A DNA stretch of 64,000 bases from JASHVB01 sp035523995. Its GTDB lineage: Bacteria; Pseudomonadota; Alphaproteobacteria; Acetobacterales; Acetobacteraceae. A program made the position numbers and the translations under genes. Below are positions 39,697 through 48,862 of the stretch, piece after piece. Location: assembly GCA_035523995.1 (NCBI GenBank), contig DATKPQ010000011.1:1-64000 (forward strand), written 5' to 3'. Under the pieces are notes generated by a model that worked only from the letters and a program-made list of their open reading frames with translations, made no database searches and had not been told where the DNA came from. How positions within the stretch are numbered: the first letter of the stretch is position 1; each line of letters begins with the position of its first letter.

Positions 39697-40170
39697 TCAC
39701 TTCACCGAGGTGATGGCGTTGCGATTCTGCGCCCAGCATTGCTCGTCGTCGGTCGTGCAGGTCGGGCGGTCCTTGCCGTAGCTGATCGTCGTGATGCGAG
39801 ACTGCGCCACGCCCTTGGCCACCAGATAGTTCGCGGCCGAATGAGCACGGCGCCAGCCGAGCGCGAGGTTGTACTCTTCGGTGCCGCGGTCATCACAGTT
39901 GCCGGCGACCTGCACCATCACGTTCTGGTACTTGCCCATCCAGGCGGCCTGGCGGTCCAGCGTGGCGCGGGCATCCGGCTTCAGGTTGGACCTGTTGAAG
40001 TCGAAAAACACCCGATCGCCGACATTGGCGACAAGGTCTTCCTCGCTGCCGGGCACCGGACCGGAAGTGACGGCCGCTGCGCCAGTGCCCGTCTGGGCGG
40101 TTTTCGTCTGCTGCGCGCACGCCGCCAACAGGGCGACGGCCGCGAAGGCGCCGAGAATTTTTATGTTCAT
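39697..40170 (-). CDS. pal: Peptidoglycan-associated lipoprotein Pal
   Basis: A 157-residue outer-membrane lipoprotein with lipobox LLAAC and an OmpA-type peptidoglycan-binding domain. GNCDDRGTEEYNLALGWRRAHS is the alphaproteobacterial form of the binding motif, and the C-terminus CWAQNRNAITSVK is typical. It ties the outer membrane to the wall and partners TolB. The start ATG 40170 begins the signal peptide and has AGGGACG upstream. tolB, usually directly upstream, is not here; trxB lies divergent instead. Confidence 0.93.
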   Translation of the reverse strand: MNIKILGAFAAVALLAACAQQTKTAQTGTGAAAVTSGPVPGSEEDLVANVGDRVFFDFNRSNLKPDARATLDRQAAWMGKYQNVMVQVAGNCDDRGTEEYNLALGWRRAHSAANYLVAKGVAQSRITTISYGKDRPTCTTDDEQCWAQNRNAITSVK

Positions 40171-40441
40171 CAGGTTTCGTCCCTGGTAGAGGGGTGCAGG
40201 CGGGGGGTAGGCACATTTCAGCGCACGCAACGGTAATCCGTTCCGCGAGCGCGGCACAATTGCGTGCGCCAAGCGAGGCGGTCAAGTTCACGATACCTTA
40301 TGAATCGGTATGGCTGGCAAGCCACAAGCAGGTGTCGCTTTCGCGCAACAGCGGCTGCACTAAAATCGCGCGTCATCGGGGCTATGCGAGTGCCGCACGA
40401 GGCGCGATATGGGTGTGTCATGCAGCACCGGACGATTACCC

Positions 40442-41422
40442 ATGCCTGAAACGCATCGCAGCCGCATCCTGATCATCGGTTCCGGCCCAGCCGGCTACAC
40501 GGCGGCGATCTACGCGGCGCGCGCGAACCTTGAGCCTCTGCTGGTCGCCGGCCTGGAACCGGGCGGCCAACTGACGATCACCACGGATGTCGAGAACTAT
40601 CCTGGCTTCGCCGACGTGATCCAGGGACCGTGGCTGATGGAGCAAATGGCAGCACAGGCCGCGCATGTGGGCACGCGCATTGTGACGGACGTGATCGTGG
40701 AGGCGGATTTCTCCGCCCGCCCGTTCCGTTGTCGCGGCGACTCCGGCGATACCTACGTGGCGGACGCGATCATTCTTGCGACAGGTGCCCAGGCGCGCTG
40801 GCTGGGTCTGGAGTCGGAGCAGCAGTTACAGGGGCGCGGGGTATCGGCGTGCGCTACCTGTGATGGGTTCTTCTATCGCGGCAAGCGGGTGGCCGTGGTG
40901 GGCGGCGGCAATACCGCGGTCGAGGAGGCGCTGTACCTGACCCACCACGCCGACGACGTCACCCTGATCCACCGCCGCGGCGCGCTGCGCGCCGAGAAAA
41001 TCCTGCAGGCGCGCTTGTTCGCCCATCCCAAGATCAGCGTGGTCTGGAACCATGTGGTGGAGGAAATCCTGGGCGGCGGGATGCCGGAAACCGTGGTGGG
41101 CGCGCGACTTCGCGACGTGGACTCCGGCGCCTTCGCCGAACTGCCGGTGGACGGCGTGTTCATTGCCATCGGCCATACCCCTAACACGGCAATCTTCGCC
41201 GGCCAGGTCGCCATGGACGCCGATGGCTACGTGGTGACGGTGCCCGGCAGCACGCGCACCTCGCGGCCGGGAATCTTCGCCGCGGGCGACGTGCAGGACA
41301 AGGTGTTCCGTCAGGCCGTCACCGCTGCGGGGACCGGTTGCATGGCGGCGCTGGAGGCGGAGAAGTTCCTGGCCGAGGAAGCTGTGGGACCGGCGAATGA
41401 AGCCAGGATGGCGGCTGATTGA
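40442..41422 (+). CDS. trxB: Thioredoxin reductase
   Basis: A 326-residue FAD/NADPH disulfide reductase. FAD-binding GSGPAGYTAAIYAARA is at about 13-28, the redox-active CATC at about 140, the NADPH-binding GGGNTAVEEA at about 159-168 and the second FAD motif GIFAAGDVQDKVFRQA near the C-terminus. It reduces thioredoxin in the cytoplasm. ATG 40442 gives the family N-terminus. It is divergent from pal. Confidence 0.95.
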   Translation: MPETHRSRILIIGSGPAGYTAAIYAARANLEPLLVAGLEPGGQLTITTDVENYPGFADVIQGPWLMEQMAAQAAHVGTRIVTDVIVEADFSARPFRCRGDSGDTYVADAIILATGAQARWLGLESEQQLQGRGVSACATCDGFFYRGKRVAVVGGGNTAVEEALYLTHHADDVTLIHRRGALRAEKILQARLFAHPKISVVWNHVVEEILGGGMPETVVGARLRDVDSGAFAELPVDGVFIAIGHTPNTAIFAGQVAMDADGYVVTVPGSTRTSRPGIFAAGDVQDKVFRQAVTAAGTGCMAALEAEKFLAEEAVGPANEARMAAD

Positions 41423-41630
41423 CCGCGCCCCGAACCGCAGCGTCCCACGGAAGCTACGCTCAGGAAAGAAATTGGCGGCATGTCCGGCTCTTTTTGCCAA
41501 ACGACGTGATTAGCCCCTACAGACTCGCAGCAGATCGTTTAGCATCAACGATTACGGCCGGGCCGGGCGAGACCATCGCGGCAGATCGACCGGTCCGGCG
41601 CGGCGATCCGGCGGAGGAGAGAGAGGTCTG

Positions 41631-42515
41631 ATGGACTGGGACAAGCTGCGGGTATTCCATGCGGTCGCCGAAGCCGGCAGCTTTACTCATGCTGGTGACA
41701 CGCTGAACCTGAGCCAGTCGGCGGTCTCGCGGCAGATCTCCGCCCTGGAGGAGGCGCTGCAGGTTCCACTGTTCCATCGCCACGCCCGCGGCCTGATTCT
41801 GACCGAGCAAGGTGAGGCGCTGAACCGCACGGTACGCGAGGTATTCGCCAAGCTGGCAATCACCGAGGCCTTGCTGACCGAAAGCCGCGAGAAGCCGGCC
41901 GGGCGCCTGAAAGTGACCACGACAGTCGGGTTTGGTTCGTCCTGGCTGGCAGAGCGCCTACAGGCCTTCCTGGAGGCATATCCGGACGTGTCGATCTCCT
42001 TGCTGCTTGACGATTCGGACCTGGACCTCGCCATGCGCGAGGCGGACGTGGCGATTCGAATGCACCCGCCGAAGCAGCCGGACCTGGTGCAGCGGCATCT
42101 CATGACGATCGAGTATCGCGTGTACGCCTCGCCGGAATACCTGAAGAAACAGGGCGTGCCGCAACGCGCCGAGGATCTCGATGCGCACAAGCTGATCCTG
42201 TTCGGCGATTACCGCCCGCCAGTCTCCGACATCAATTGGCTGGCCGAGGCCGGCCGCCGCCCTGGCAGTGCGCGTCGCGCCTTGCTGGAGGTGAACAATC
42301 TGCACGCCGTGTTGCTGGCGATACGCTCCGGGCTCGGGATCGGCGCGGTGCCCGACTTCATGGCGCCGGAGACGCTCGACCTGGTGCGCGTCCTGCCCGA
42401 GCTGAAATCGCCGAAGATCGACGTGTTCTTCGTGTATCCCGAGGAATTGCGCAATTCGAAACGGGTCGCGGTGTTCCGAGATTTCCTGCTGGCGCGCCTT
42501 GCAGAGCGCCACTGA
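41631..42515 (+). CDS. LysR-family transcriptional regulator
   Basis: A 294-residue LysR regulator with an N-terminal winged helix (LRVFHAVAEAGSFTHAGDTLNLSQSAVSRQI) and a periplasmic-binding-like effector domain. A purine-rich GGAGGAGAGAGAGG precedes the ATG. It follows trxB on the same strand after 208 bp and is convergent with the CMD-family gene, so its target is not obvious from position. The effector domain (LDLAMREADVAIRMHPP) resembles the subgroup that often controls neighbouring metabolic genes. Confidence 0.85.
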   Translation: MDWDKLRVFHAVAEAGSFTHAGDTLNLSQSAVSRQISALEEALQVPLFHRHARGLILTEQGEALNRTVREVFAKLAITEALLTESREKPAGRLKVTTTVGFGSSWLAERLQAFLEAYPDVSISLLLDDSDLDLAMREADVAIRMHPPKQPDLVQRHLMTIEYRVYASPEYLKKQGVPQRAEDLDAHKLILFGDYRPPVSDINWLAEAGRRPGSARRALLEVNNLHAVLLAIRSGLGIGAVPDFMAPETLDLVRVLPELKSPKIDVFFVYPEELRNSKRVAVFRDFLLARLAERH

Positions 42516-42564
42516 GGCGCCGCAGCCAAACTACCGTTCCAGTCGACGCAGCATTCATGCGGAC

Positions 42565-42665
42565 CGCGTCATGGCGGGCGGGCGCCCGCCATCCACGACT
42601 CCTTCGCGGCACCAGCGGCGCGTAGAAAGGCAGTCGTGGATGGTGCGCCGTCGCGCACCATACCG
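42565..42665. repeat. Cloverleaf-type palindromic repeat
   Basis: CATGGCGGGCGGGCGCCCGCC opens the element. CCATCCACGACT then pairs with AGTCGTGGATGG, and a GGTGCGCCGTCGCGCACC hairpin closes it. The structure is like that at 2220-2311. It lies between convergent genes and may act as a terminator. Confidence 0.6.
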
Positions 42666-42685
42666 CAGGCCTCGACGATACCGCG

Positions 42686-43252
42686 CTACAGCGGCTTCAG
42701 CGGCGGCGCCTCTCCGTCCGGCAGTGGCACCTGGGCGACATTCAGCACCATCGACACGAGGCTGTAGTATCCAACCGCCCCCACCAGATCCATCACCCCC
42801 CGCTCGCCGAAGCGGCTCTTGATCGCTTCGTAAGCCACATCAGACACATGCCCCTTCGCCAGCAGTTCAGTGACGAAATCGAACACGGCCGTCTCGTCGG
42901 CATCCATCCCCGGCGGGCGCGTATCGGCCGCGACGGCATCAAGGATGTCCGGCTTCAGCCCTGCCTGGATCCCCAGCCGCCGGTGTGCGAAGAACTCATA
43001 TTGCGCCGTCCATTTGCGGCCGGCCATGCAGATCGCCAGCTCGTTCAACTTCTGCGGCAGCGACGTACCGAACCGCACATAGGCTCCCACCCGTTGCACC
43101 AGGTCGCATAGTTCCGGGCTACGTACCAGCGCATTGAACGGCCCACGCAGCCCGGCGCCGCGAGGCCCCGACTGGATCGCGTCCAGCACCTTCTTTTGCT
43201 CCGGCGTCAATTGATCCGCCGGAATCGGCGGCAGGCGTCCCTCGATAGCCAT
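42686..43252 (-). CDS. Carboxymuconolactone decarboxylase-family protein
   Basis: A 188-residue all-helical CMD/AhpD-type protein. The core (LPQKLNELAICMAGRKWTAQYEFFAHRRLGIQAGL) carries the family's E-L-A-I...H pattern. It lacks the CxxC of AhpD peroxidase-type members, so decarboxylase-like or unknown function is more likely. It lies 23 bp downstream of a short-chain dehydrogenase on the same strand and probably shares its operon and pathway. Confidence 0.8.
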   Translation of the reverse strand: MAIEGRLPPIPADQLTPEQKKVLDAIQSGPRGAGLRGPFNALVRSPELCDLVQRVGAYVRFGTSLPQKLNELAICMAGRKWTAQYEFFAHRRLGIQAGLKPDILDAVAADTRPPGMDADETAVFDFVTELLAKGHVSDVAYEAIKSRFGERGVMDLVGAVGYYSLVSMVLNVAQVPLPDGEAPPLKPL

Positions 43253-43275
43253 CAGTCTCGCTCCCTTGTTCGCGA

Positions 43276-44082
43276 TTACGGCATCGCTGCAGTCAGGCCG
43301 CCATCGACGACGATCTCGGTGCCGGTGATGTACCGCGCCTCGTCGGAGGCCAAAAACAGCACGGCGTGGGCGACGTCCCAGGCGTCGCCCATGCGGCCCA
43401 TCGGGACAGCGCGATGGCGTGCCTCGATCAGCGCATCGAGATCGTTGTTGCCGACCGTCTTGGCCAGACGCGTCGCCACCAGCGGCGTGTGCATCAGTCC
43501 CGGCACAACGGTATTCACCCGGATGCCGTGCTTCGCATAGGCCCCCGCCGTCGACCGCGAGAACTGGATCACGCCCGCTTTCGAAGCGCTGTAGCCGACA
43601 TGCACCCGCCCCGAGGCGAAATCGTTGCGCATGCCCGCGACCGAGGAAATGTTGACGATCGCGCCCTTGCCTTGCTTCAGCATCTCCGGGATCGCGTATT
43701 TGCAGCCGAGGAACGCTGTTTTCAGATTGAAGTCGATCTGCCGGTCCCAGACCTCCTCCGGCATCGACACGGGATCCCCCGGCGCCGACCCACCCACATT
43801 GTTCACCAGCACGTCCAGTCTGCCGAAGCGTGCCATGCAGGCCCGCACCATGTTTTCGACATCGGCAGCCAACGTCATGTCGGATCCATGGACCGCGCTG
43901 GCGCCCCCCTCAGACTGGATGATCCCGCGTGTCTCTTCCGCGGCAGACGGGTTGATGTCCACCAGGAACACTGCCGCGCCCTGGCGCGCCAGCAGCGTCG
44001 CGGTCGCCTTGCCGTTGCCCCAGCCGGGCCCCACCGAACCCGCGCCGGTGACAATCGCAACCTTCCCCGCCATGGAGAGCAT
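43276..44082 (-). CDS. Short-chain dehydrogenase/reductase (SDR)
   Basis: A 268-residue classical SDR. The cofactor loop is unusual in length (TGAGSVGPGWGNGKATA in place of TGxxxGIG). NNVG is at about 93-96, the catalytic Ser in NISSVAG, and Tyr-Lys in YSASK; the C-terminus ITGTEIVVDGGLTA is typical. The Asp after beta-2 (VDIN) favours NAD(H). It probably oxidises a hydroxyl of an unknown metabolite and is co-transcribed with the CMD-family gene. Confidence 0.88.
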   Translation of the reverse strand: MLSMAGKVAIVTGAGSVGPGWGNGKATATLLARQGAAVFLVDINPSAAEETRGIIQSEGGASAVHGSDMTLAADVENMVRACMARFGRLDVLVNNVGGSAPGDPVSMPEEVWDRQIDFNLKTAFLGCKYAIPEMLKQGKGAIVNISSVAGMRNDFASGRVHVGYSASKAGVIQFSRSTAGAYAKHGIRVNTVVPGLMHTPLVATRLAKTVGNNDLDALIEARHRAVPMGRMGDAWDVAHAVLFLASDEARYITGTEIVVDGGLTAAMP

Positions 44083-44210
44083 CGGCCCGCTTCCTTCCCG
44101 CTCCGGCGGCGCAGCCTATACCCCCGCGCTGGCAGACGCTAACCCACGCTCTCCGCTCACGTGTCCGGCCATTTACCCTTTATTCATAATCGCGCGGCCA
44201 TGCTGCGCCC

Positions 44211-45515
44211 GTGCCGGGAAAACTCAGCGCCGTCGTCATCTCGTACAATCGGGCCGCGGTGATCGGCACCTGCCTGCGCGCGCTCGGCTTCGCCGATGAA
44301 GTGATCGTCGTCGACAAGTCTTCCACCGACGCCACACCGCAGATCGCGGCCCGCTACGCCGACCGCGTCATCTCCGTGCCCTGGACGCCCATTGTCGAGG
44401 ACACCCGTGCTTTCGCGTCAGACCAATGCTCCGGCGACTGGATCCTAAGTCTGGACGACGATGAATGCCTGAGCCCGGAGGCCGCCACCGTCATCCGCAC
44501 CGAACTCGCTGCGCCGCGCGCAGATATCTATTTCCTGCCGAAGCGGCACTACATCCTCGGCGTCCACGATGAGGCCGCATACTACTGGCCGGAGTATCAC
44601 CCGCTATTGTTCCGCCGCGGCGCCATCGAATTCACCGCCACGGTGCATGGCGGCATGCAGCTTCGTTCGGACCGGACGCTGCATTTGCCGCCGGAAACCG
44701 GCGTGGTCATCCATCACCTCTCGCACCGCAACGTGTCGGAGTGGATCGAGAAGTGCAACCGCTACACCTCGCGCGCCGACCGGCGGCGGCCGATGCACGA
44801 CGGCAACGGACTTGCCGCTTTCGCCCATGCCCGAATCGAGCATTGGCAATCGCGATCGCAGAACACGAACCCTGGCGGTTATCCAGCCGCCATGGCGGTA
44901 TTGCGTGCGGTGTACGACATCGTTGACCGGCTGAAGACATGGGAAGAGGAACGCGGCCTCGATGGCACGGTGGCCTTCGCGCAGCTTTGCCACGAGTTGG
45001 ATGCCGCGTACGCCGCAGGGCCGCTCGCGGCACCGCGCATCGCGGCCGTGTCGCGCGCCGCGCCACCATCACCCATGCCACAGGAGGACGCCGCCCAGGC
45101 AGCGCTTCTCGCGCGCATGGCCGATTTGCGTACTCAATGCGACGCTCTGCATACGGAGGCAGCACGCTGGGAAGACGAAGCCTCGCGCTTGAGCGCCGAA
45201 ACATCGCGTCTGGACGCGGAAGCATCGCGTCTCGCCACGGCACTCGTGGACGCCGCCAGCCGCCACCGCCACGCGGAGCATGCGCTCATTGCGGACGCCC
45301 AGACAGCGCGGCGCCGTGCGGAGGTGGCAGAGCGAGACGCGATCACGGCAAGCGCCGACGCCGCTACGATGCGCGCGCGGCTCGCGGCTATCGAGTCCAG
45401 CAGGAGCTGGCGCGCCACGTCCGCCATCCGGCGAATCGGCGAACGTATCAAGCGTATCGCACAACGCAGCTCGCCGCGCCGGATCGAATCTGCCTTGTAT
45501 GAATGGTCGGAGTGA
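44211..45515 (+). CDS. GT2 glycosyltransferase with C-terminal coiled coil
   Basis: A 434-residue protein. Residues 1-245 are a GT-A family 2 domain of the WaaE/KdtX type: AVVISYNRAAVIGTCLRAL, VVDKSSTDAT and the metal-binding LDDDE (about 82-86). Residues about 285-400 are a long coiled coil with heptads such as EASRLSAETSRLDAEASRL. This tail is not part of WaaE and may tether or multimerise the enzyme. The start is GTG 44211. Its last four codons overlap the 3' end of the antisense tRNA-Pro gene. Confidence 0.8.
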   Translation: MPGKLSAVVISYNRAAVIGTCLRALGFADEVIVVDKSSTDATPQIAARYADRVISVPWTPIVEDTRAFASDQCSGDWILSLDDDECLSPEAATVIRTELAAPRADIYFLPKRHYILGVHDEAAYYWPEYHPLLFRRGAIEFTATVHGGMQLRSDRTLHLPPETGVVIHHLSHRNVSEWIEKCNRYTSRADRRRPMHDGNGLAAFAHARIEHWQSRSQNTNPGGYPAAMAVLRAVYDIVDRLKTWEEERGLDGTVAFAQLCHELDAAYAAGPLAAPRIAAVSRAAPPSPMPQEDAAQAALLARMADLRTQCDALHTEAARWEDEASRLSAETSRLDAEASRLATALVDAASRHRHAEHALIADAQTARRRAEVAERDAITASADAATMRARLAAIESSRSWRATSAIRRIGERIKRIAQRSSPRRIESALYEWSE

Positions 45516-45580
45516 GAGGATTCGAACCTCCGGCCCCAGCGTCCCGAACACTGTGCTCTACCAGGCTGAGCTACACTCCG
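45504..45580 (-). tRNA. tRNA-Pro (anticodon CGG)
   Basis: 77 nt including an encoded CCA. Read on the minus strand: acceptor CGGAGTG pairs with CACTCCG; D-arm GCTC...GAGC; anticodon arm CAGTG-TTCGGGA-CGCTG with anticodon CGG; T-arm GGAGG-TTCGAAT-CCTCT; discriminator A then CCA. The C1-G72 pair and the sequence match bacterial tRNA-Pro. Its 3' end overlaps the end of the glycosyltransferase gene on the other strand by 12 nt. Confidence 0.95.
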
Positions 45581-45783
45581 GCCAGGCCGCCGGGTATAGC
45601 GGCGGCCCCCGCAGCCCGCAAGAAACAACCCTCCCCCGCTATCGACAGAGGCAACACGCACCAGCCCTTTGCGGGAACCTCCCGCAAGGGGCGGGAGAGC
45701 TCTTTGCGAACGCCTGCAACGTCATTGACAAATCAGTGCCAACCAGCCGATTGCGCGTCATGGCCTGATCCCTGCGGAGTGCC

Positions 45784-46485
45784 TTGACCCCATCCCACGA
45801 TACAGCGCCGCGGCTGGCGGACCGCTGGGCCGATCTGCGCCTGCGGGTGCTGTCGGCCTCCATTCTCATTCCGCTGGCGCTGATCAGCATCTGGCTTGGT
45901 GGCCTTTTGTTCGCGCTGGTCCTGTTGGCCGCCACCGTCGGAGGCGCCGTCGAATGGACCGAGATGGTCCGCGCCGGTCGGGCTTCCACCGCGGCGCTGG
46001 CCGCCGGCATGCTCTACATCCTGCTCGCCGCCGCAGCGCTGCTTTGGCTGCGCGCCGATCCGGCCGTTGGCCGCACCAACCTCCTGTTCCTGCTGTCTCT
46101 GGTATGGGCAAGCGATATTGGCGCCTACGCTGCCGGACGCGCGATCGGCGGCCCCCGCCTGGCACCGCGCATTTCTCCTGCCAAGACCATCGCCGGCGCG
46201 ATTGGCGGATTGCTGGCCGCTGTGGCAGTGGGGACGATTGCCGCCGCTGCCTCATCCACCCACTTTGTCATCGCGGGCGCGTTGTCTGCATTTCTCGGCA
46301 TGGTTGCGCAAGCGGGCGATCTGGCGGAAAGCTATGCCAAGCGCCGTTTCGGGGTGAAGGATTCCGGCCGGCTCATCCCCGGACATGGCGGCTTGCTGGA
46401 CCGTGTGGACGCGTTGCTCGCCGTCGCGCTCGCTGCCGCGGTACTGGCTCTGATCAATGGACGGGGAGTGCTCCTGTGGAAATGA
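45784..46485 (+). CDS. cdsA: Phosphatidate cytidylyltransferase
   Basis: A 233-residue polytopic inner-membrane enzyme that makes CDP-diacylglycerol from phosphatidate and CTP for all phospholipids. The CDS signature SYAKRRFGVKDSGRLIPGHGGLLDRVD is near the C-terminus, preceded by SDIGAYAAGRAIGG and RISPAKT. It is somewhat shorter than the E. coli enzyme, as usual in this group. TTG 45784 is the only plausible start before the first helix. It overlaps dxr (ATGA). uppS, the usual upstream gene, is absent; tRNA-Pro is there instead. Confidence 0.93.
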   Translation: MTPSHDTAPRLADRWADLRLRVLSASILIPLALISIWLGGLLFALVLLAATVGGAVEWTEMVRAGRASTAALAAGMLYILLAAAALLWLRADPAVGRTNLLFLLSLVWASDIGAYAAGRAIGGPRLAPRISPAKTIAGAIGGLLAAVAVGTIAAAASSTHFVIAGALSAFLGMVAQAGDLAESYAKRRFGVKDSGRLIPGHGGLLDRVDALLAVALAAAVLALINGRGVLLWK

Positions 46486-47654
46486 ACGCGCAAGGTCAGC
46501 GTACGGTCACCGTCCTGGGCAGCACCGGCAGCGTCGGCACCCAGACAGTGCAGTTGCTGGCGGCGTCACCCGACCGCTTCAAACTCCGCGCGTTGGTCGG
46601 CGGCCGCAACGCCAGGCTGCTGGCCGAGCAAGCCCGGTCACTCAACGCCGAATGCGCCGTCATCGCCGATCCCGCCTGCCTTCCCGAGTTGCGAGACGCG
46701 CTGGCCGACACCGCGATCCGGGCGGAAGCCGGTGCGGATGCGGTGATCGCCGCCGCCGAACTCGACGCCGATTGGACCATGGCCGCGATCACCGGTGCCG
46801 CTGGTCTCGCCCCGACGCTCGCCGCCATTCGCCGCGGCAAATGCGTCGCGCTGGCCAACAAGGAAGCTCTGGTCTGCGCCGGCGACGTCATGCTGCGTGC
46901 GGTGCAGCAAGCCGGTGCCACCCTGCTGCCCTGTGATTCGGAGCATAACGCGATCTTCCAGTCCCTCGCCGACGGCAATCGCGGCGCGGTGGAAAAGATC
47001 GTGCTGACCGCCTCCGGCGGTCCGTTCCGGACCGCAAGCCTGGAGGATATGGCCAAGGCGACCCCCGAGGCGGCTCTTCGTCACCCGGTCTGGTCGATGG
47101 GCGCAAAGATCTCGATCGATTCCGCCACCATGATGAACAAGGGCCTGGAGGTGATCGAGGCGGCCCGCTTGTTCGCTTTGGCGCCGGAGCAAATCGGGGT
47201 GCTGGTGCACCCGCAATCGGTGATCCACGGCATGGTCTGCTACCACGATGGCTCGGTCATGGCGCAGCTCGGCTCCCCCGACATGCGCATCCCGATCTCC
47301 CATACACTGGCTTGGCCTGACCGCATCGGCACCCCATCTCCGCGCCTGGACCTGGCCGCGGTGGCCAGGTTGGATTTCGAGGAACCGGACTTGGATCGTT
47401 TCCCGTCACTTCGTCTCGCGCGTGAGACACTTTGCGCCGGCGGCGGGGCGCCAGCGATCCTGAACGCGGCGAATGAGATCGCCGTTGAAGCTTTCCTGCA
47501 ACGAAAAATCGGCTTTTTGGATATCGCCGATACAGTCGCGGCGGTGCTGGATGTGCTAGGAACCCCGCCTGCCGACACGCTGGACGAGGTGATCGCACTC
47601 GACCAGTCCGGCCGCCGCGCGGCCGCCAGCTTCACCGCCGCCCGCGCCGCCTGA
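46482..47654 (+). CDS. dxr: 1-deoxy-D-xylulose 5-phosphate reductoisomerase
   Basis: A 390-residue enzyme of the MEP isoprenoid pathway that converts DXP to MEP with NADPH and a divalent metal. The NADPH loop VLGSTGSVGTQT is at about 10-21. The metal and substrate residues are in PCDSEHNAIFQ and MGAKISIDSATMMNKGLEVIEA, and the C-terminal GAPAILNAANEIAVEAF is typical. The ATG overlaps the cdsA stop; an in-frame GTG two codons earlier is also possible. It is the middle gene of cdsA-dxr-rseP. Confidence 0.96.
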   Translation: MNAQGQRTVTVLGSTGSVGTQTVQLLAASPDRFKLRALVGGRNARLLAEQARSLNAECAVIADPACLPELRDALADTAIRAEAGADAVIAAAELDADWTMAAITGAAGLAPTLAAIRRGKCVALANKEALVCAGDVMLRAVQQAGATLLPCDSEHNAIFQSLADGNRGAVEKIVLTASGGPFRTASLEDMAKATPEAALRHPVWSMGAKISIDSATMMNKGLEVIEAARLFALAPEQIGVLVHPQSVIHGMVCYHDGSVMAQLGSPDMRIPISHTLAWPDRIGTPSPRLDLAAVARLDFEEPDLDRFPSLRLARETLCAGGGAPAILNAANEIAVEAFLQRKIGFLDIADTVAAVLDVLGTPPADTLDEVIALDQSGRRAAASFTAARAA

Positions 47655-47697
47655 TTGTCCTGCGAATGCTCAACACTCGAGACAAAGAACAGCGAAC

Positions 47698-48813
47698 GTG
47701 ATCCACGCTATTCCAGACTTTTTCCGCAGCGCGGGTGCGTTCGCGGTCGTGCTCGGAATCCTGATCTTCGTGCACGAGTTCGGACATTATCTCGCGGCGC
47801 GCTGGTGCGGCGTGCACGTGGAGGTGTTCTCGATCGGCTTCGGCCAGGCCATCACCAGCTGGATGGACCGCCACGGTACGCGCTGGAAGCTCGCGTGGCT
47901 GCCGCTGGGCGGTTACGTGAAAATGCACGGGCAGGAGCGGCCCGAAGACGTCTCGCCGGAGGTGCGCGCGTCCTGGATTGCCGGCCGGACGTTCCACGAG
48001 AAGAAGGTATGGCAGCGCGCCATCATCGTCGCGGCCGGACCGATCGCCAATTTCCTGCTTGCCATGGTGTTGTTCGGCGGCCTGTTCGCCAGCATGGGCA
48101 TGGCGGTGCCGGAAACCTTGCCGGTTGTGGGCAGCGTGCTGCCGGCCAGCGCGGCAGCGCACGCGGGGCTGCAAGCGAACGACCGGATCGACAGCATTGC
48201 CGGTCAACCGGTGCACAGTTTCGCCGACATCCAGCACATCATCGAGGCGCGGCCAGACCAGACGATGCCGATCGTGATCACACGCGATGGCGCGACGAGC
48301 ACGGTGCAGGTGCATACCGGGTCGCAGATGTCGGGGGACAAGCGCATCGGCCTGTTGGGAATCGGCACCGCGGTCGAGTACCGTCATCTGCCGGTTGGTG
48401 TGGCGCTGCTGGCGGGCGTAAAGCAGACCTGGACCGTGACCACGCAGATCGTTCACGGCATCGGCCAGATGATCGAGGGAACTGTCAGCACGCAGGACCT
48501 GGGCGGACCGCTGCGGATTGCGCAGCTTTCCGGACAGGTGGTGGAGTTGGGGCTGACGAGCCTGGTCTCGTTCATCGCCGTACTTTCAGTGAATCTGGGG
48601 CTGATCAACCTTTTCCCGATCCCGATTCTGGATGGTGGCCACCTGCTGTTCTACCTGGCGGAGGCGATCCGCGGCCGGCCCCTGCCGCCGCGCGCTTTGG
48701 AATACGGGTTCCGCGCCGGGCTGGCGGTTTTGGCAAGTCTGTTCTTGTTCACGACGTGGAACGACCTGAGCAATATCGGACTGTTCCATTGGGTAGCGCA
48801 TTTGATGGGGTAG
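47698..48813 (+). CDS. rseP: Site-2 metalloprotease RseP
   Basis: A 371-residue intramembrane zinc protease. HEFGHYLAARW (HExxH) is at about 25-35, a PDZ domain spans about 120-205 (VLPASAAAHAGLQANDRI) and the third zinc-ligand motif NLFPIPILDGGHLLF is near 300. It cleaves anti-sigma factors and leftover signal peptides. One PDZ domain is visible in place of the two in E. coli, as in many Alphaproteobacteria. The start is GTG 47698. bamA, the common next gene, is not present; convergent genes follow. Confidence 0.94.
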   Translation: MIHAIPDFFRSAGAFAVVLGILIFVHEFGHYLAARWCGVHVEVFSIGFGQAITSWMDRHGTRWKLAWLPLGGYVKMHGQERPEDVSPEVRASWIAGRTFHEKKVWQRAIIVAAGPIANFLLAMVLFGGLFASMGMAVPETLPVVGSVLPASAAAHAGLQANDRIDSIAGQPVHSFADIQHIIEARPDQTMPIVITRDGATSTVQVHTGSQMSGDKRIGLLGIGTAVEYRHLPVGVALLAGVKQTWTVTTQIVHGIGQMIEGTVSTQDLGGPLRIAQLSGQVVELGLTSLVSFIAVLSVNLGLINLFPIPILDGGHLLFYLAEAIRGRPLPPRALEYGFRAGLAVLASLFLFTTWNDLSNIGLFHWVAHLMG

Positions 48814-48862
48814 TGGCCCGCTCGCGACAAGCCGGAGCGCGGCAATAACTTTGCAAGAGACC

